DNA from: Isoetes taiwanensis
Lineage: Eukaryota > Streptophyta > Lycopodiopsida > Isoetales > Isoetaceae
Direction of reading: 5' to 3'
Assembly: GCA_021234155.1 (NCBI GenBank)
Contig: JAJEKV010000014.1
Span: 11,496,415 to 11,560,414, forward strand
DNA length: 64,000 nucleotides
Numbering within the stretch: position 1 is the stretch's first letter; each line of letters starts with the position of its first letter. Positions 62,294 through 64,000 of this stretch are shown piece by piece. The position numbers and the translations under genes are program-made. Under the pieces are notes generated by a model. That model was not told where the DNA came from. It saw nothing but the letters and a program-made list of their open reading frames with translations, and ran no database searches.

Positions 62294-64000
62294 TGGTCCA
62301 TTACTTGCACTAAAACATTATAATATAAGATACTTTGGTGTATCTTTTTTGAGTTTTTAACATAAGTTATACATCCTTCAAAACAAAAAATGTGGAAGGA
62401 ATTAGTGGCCTAAAATAATGAGGAAATATATTAGTAATGTAACTATGCAAGAAATCCATGAACCCAAGTATCTCGAAGAAGAAATTTTTAGACGAATGCC
62501 TTGATGATGTCCTTCTCCATCTCCAATTTCTAATTTTCAGCCCCGATGTCAAAAACAGAAATGTATAAGGGTGAAAGACTATGCCACATTTCTTGCATAG
62601 CCTAGAATTGCAAGAAAGGTTGTAGGCTTGGTTGGGATGGCATGCCAAAAATATGCTAAAAATATATTGCATGTCTATTCTAGCATTGTATAAATACACA
62701 TAGTTATGTTGAATCTGACACGTGTATAATATTACAACTTACATAACAAACAAATGAGCCGCAAAATGAGTGGATGTTATGCTGCAATTTTAATGAAGCT
62801 TGGGAAAAGAAATGAGAAAACGAAACTCTCAAGGATGCAGAATTAATTTGCTATTAGATCATACAATACGTTGAATCTCTCTCAAGCACTTATTAAACTA
62901 CTCTGAAGGCTAAGATTATGAGCAGCAATTTGAGAAGAATTAAGCCTACACCCACCATAGCCATGAAAGAGATGCTATGATTTAGGGTTTCTGCTTTTGA
63001 GAAATTTAGAGGCATCAATCACAACAGAGGTTTCGTTTACACGGACAAGCAAGCAGAAATATAAATGATGTTCAGTGATGGATTTGAGCACCCTATATTA
63101 GTCATTTAGTTTTGTTTTGAAGATCAACCAAACCTGATTTTTTTCTTGAGATTTTCTCGAACATTTCAACATGATTTGTCCTTTTCTATCATTTGGTAAC
63201 CAGGATGTTTTTTAGCTACCCCGATGGGTGGCAACACATTCACATGTATCGTATAATAGCCGGCTATGCCGGAGTAGGATGCATTCTCACCATGACCAAA
63301 GGGTGGTTGTAAAATACCAACTTATTAAATTCACTCCGTAAGTGCCCAATTTGATATTTGGCAGACCTTCAAACCCCTAAAGCATGCCATTCCAAAATAA
63401 TATATGCACTAGCAACTTGTTGTGGTGGCCATTTAAAACACGGAACAATTTTATATTTCTAGGGTTATGACAACTTGTTTTGATTCGATTTGAAATTTGC
63501 ACCCCGAATTTGTTCTTCATCATCTAGCACGAATCTGCTCTTCACTGTCCCAAGCTCTCATCATATTGGAGGGCGGAGTTCATCCCCTTAGCAGCCAAGC
63601 GGACAGAGGCCATCCACCTGACATTAATCCTTTAGCAAGGGATCGGTGAGGAAGAATGGATGGGTCATTTGTCCCGTCTTCCCTCGGGGGCCGTCCTACC
63701 TGCGGAAGCTTGAGTAAACATAAGCACATGACATCAAATGTAAACAGAGTCATCTCGAAGGATGGCTATACCATTGCATACATGTATAAACACATCAACA
63801 ATATCATCACCACATGTGGGAGATCCTACCCAAGGCTCAGACTCCAGGGTATGGACTGACGGCTTGGGTCTCCAGAAGTCATTGCAAACAGAGTTCATAA
63901 GAGTGGATTGGGCTGGCATAGGAACATGGCTGTTGGGTAGCTCGCTCCATCCGCCCGTCCCCTGCACACTTTGCAGAGTAGGTTGAAGAGTCTAGGGACT
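62294..64000. other. No gene recognised
   Basis: This is AT-rich DNA with short frames only. A palindromic word AGCCGGCTATGCCGGA lies near 63258, similar in style to the hairpin words near 22629 and 58850. The last 400 bp are less AT-rich, but no protein family was recognised. Confidence 0.5.

Overview
The window is nuclear DNA of a flowering plant. The evidence is introns with GT/AG borders, plant CACTA (En/Spm) transposase fragments, an L1-type LINE, and fragments of plant boron-transporter, mitochondrial-carrier and family-92 glycosyltransferase genes. Nothing bacterial, viral or organellar was seen. The species cannot be named from the sequence. Almost everything is transposon, satellite or pseudogene. 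No intact ordinary host gene was found.

Positions ~565-55372 are best read as one giant CACTA-type composite built from two ~27 kb units in direct tandem: copy 1 at ~650-28253 and copy 2 at ~28254-55372. The right end is a classical CACTA terminus, which on the minus strand begins CACTACAAAATT, at 55352-55372. The left terminus was not found. Each unit has the same order on the + strand: (a) a leader with hairpin repeats; (b) a broken gene with a C-x-C-x2-C motif followed by a SET-like domain; (c) a broken tnp2 / DUF4218 / DUF4216 CACTA transposase; (d) a minus-strand remnant and a short two-exon plus-strand remnant around a cluster of GACGTCGTTAACGACGTC palindromes; (e) an array of ~1.12 kb GC-rich satellite monomers (8480-15800 and 36215-45675); (f) CTTGATC-type low-complexity DNA and an unknown ORF (ORF A); (g) a second palindrome block; (h) a second hairpin-repeat leader; (i) a broken gene resembling a degenerate protein kinase; (j) three unknown small genes (ORF B, C, D); (k) an AT-rich stretch and a CGTCGTT-rich subterminal array.

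Copy 1 alone carries a 4.06 kb insertion (18887-22942) with fragments of a mitochondrial carrier gene and a boron transporter gene. It is flanked by a candidate TTTTTA target duplication, and copy 2 shows the empty site. Copy 2 alone has an internal ~0.5 kb duplication (47288-47804 / 48774-49290).

To the right of the CACTA end lie a decayed LINE (55373-58832), short hairpin-bearing repeats, a 66 bp minisatellite, a minus-strand GT92 glycosyltransferase pseudogene (~60104-61140) and ~2.8 kb in which nothing was recognised.

Reading frames are broken unusually often. Some stretches are identical between the two units, while stretches rich in CAG/CTG/CCGG/CG differ heavily, so many of the breaks may be base-calling errors at methylated cytosines rather than real decay. 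Coordinates of broken genes are approximate, and product calls rest on motif recognition by eye.
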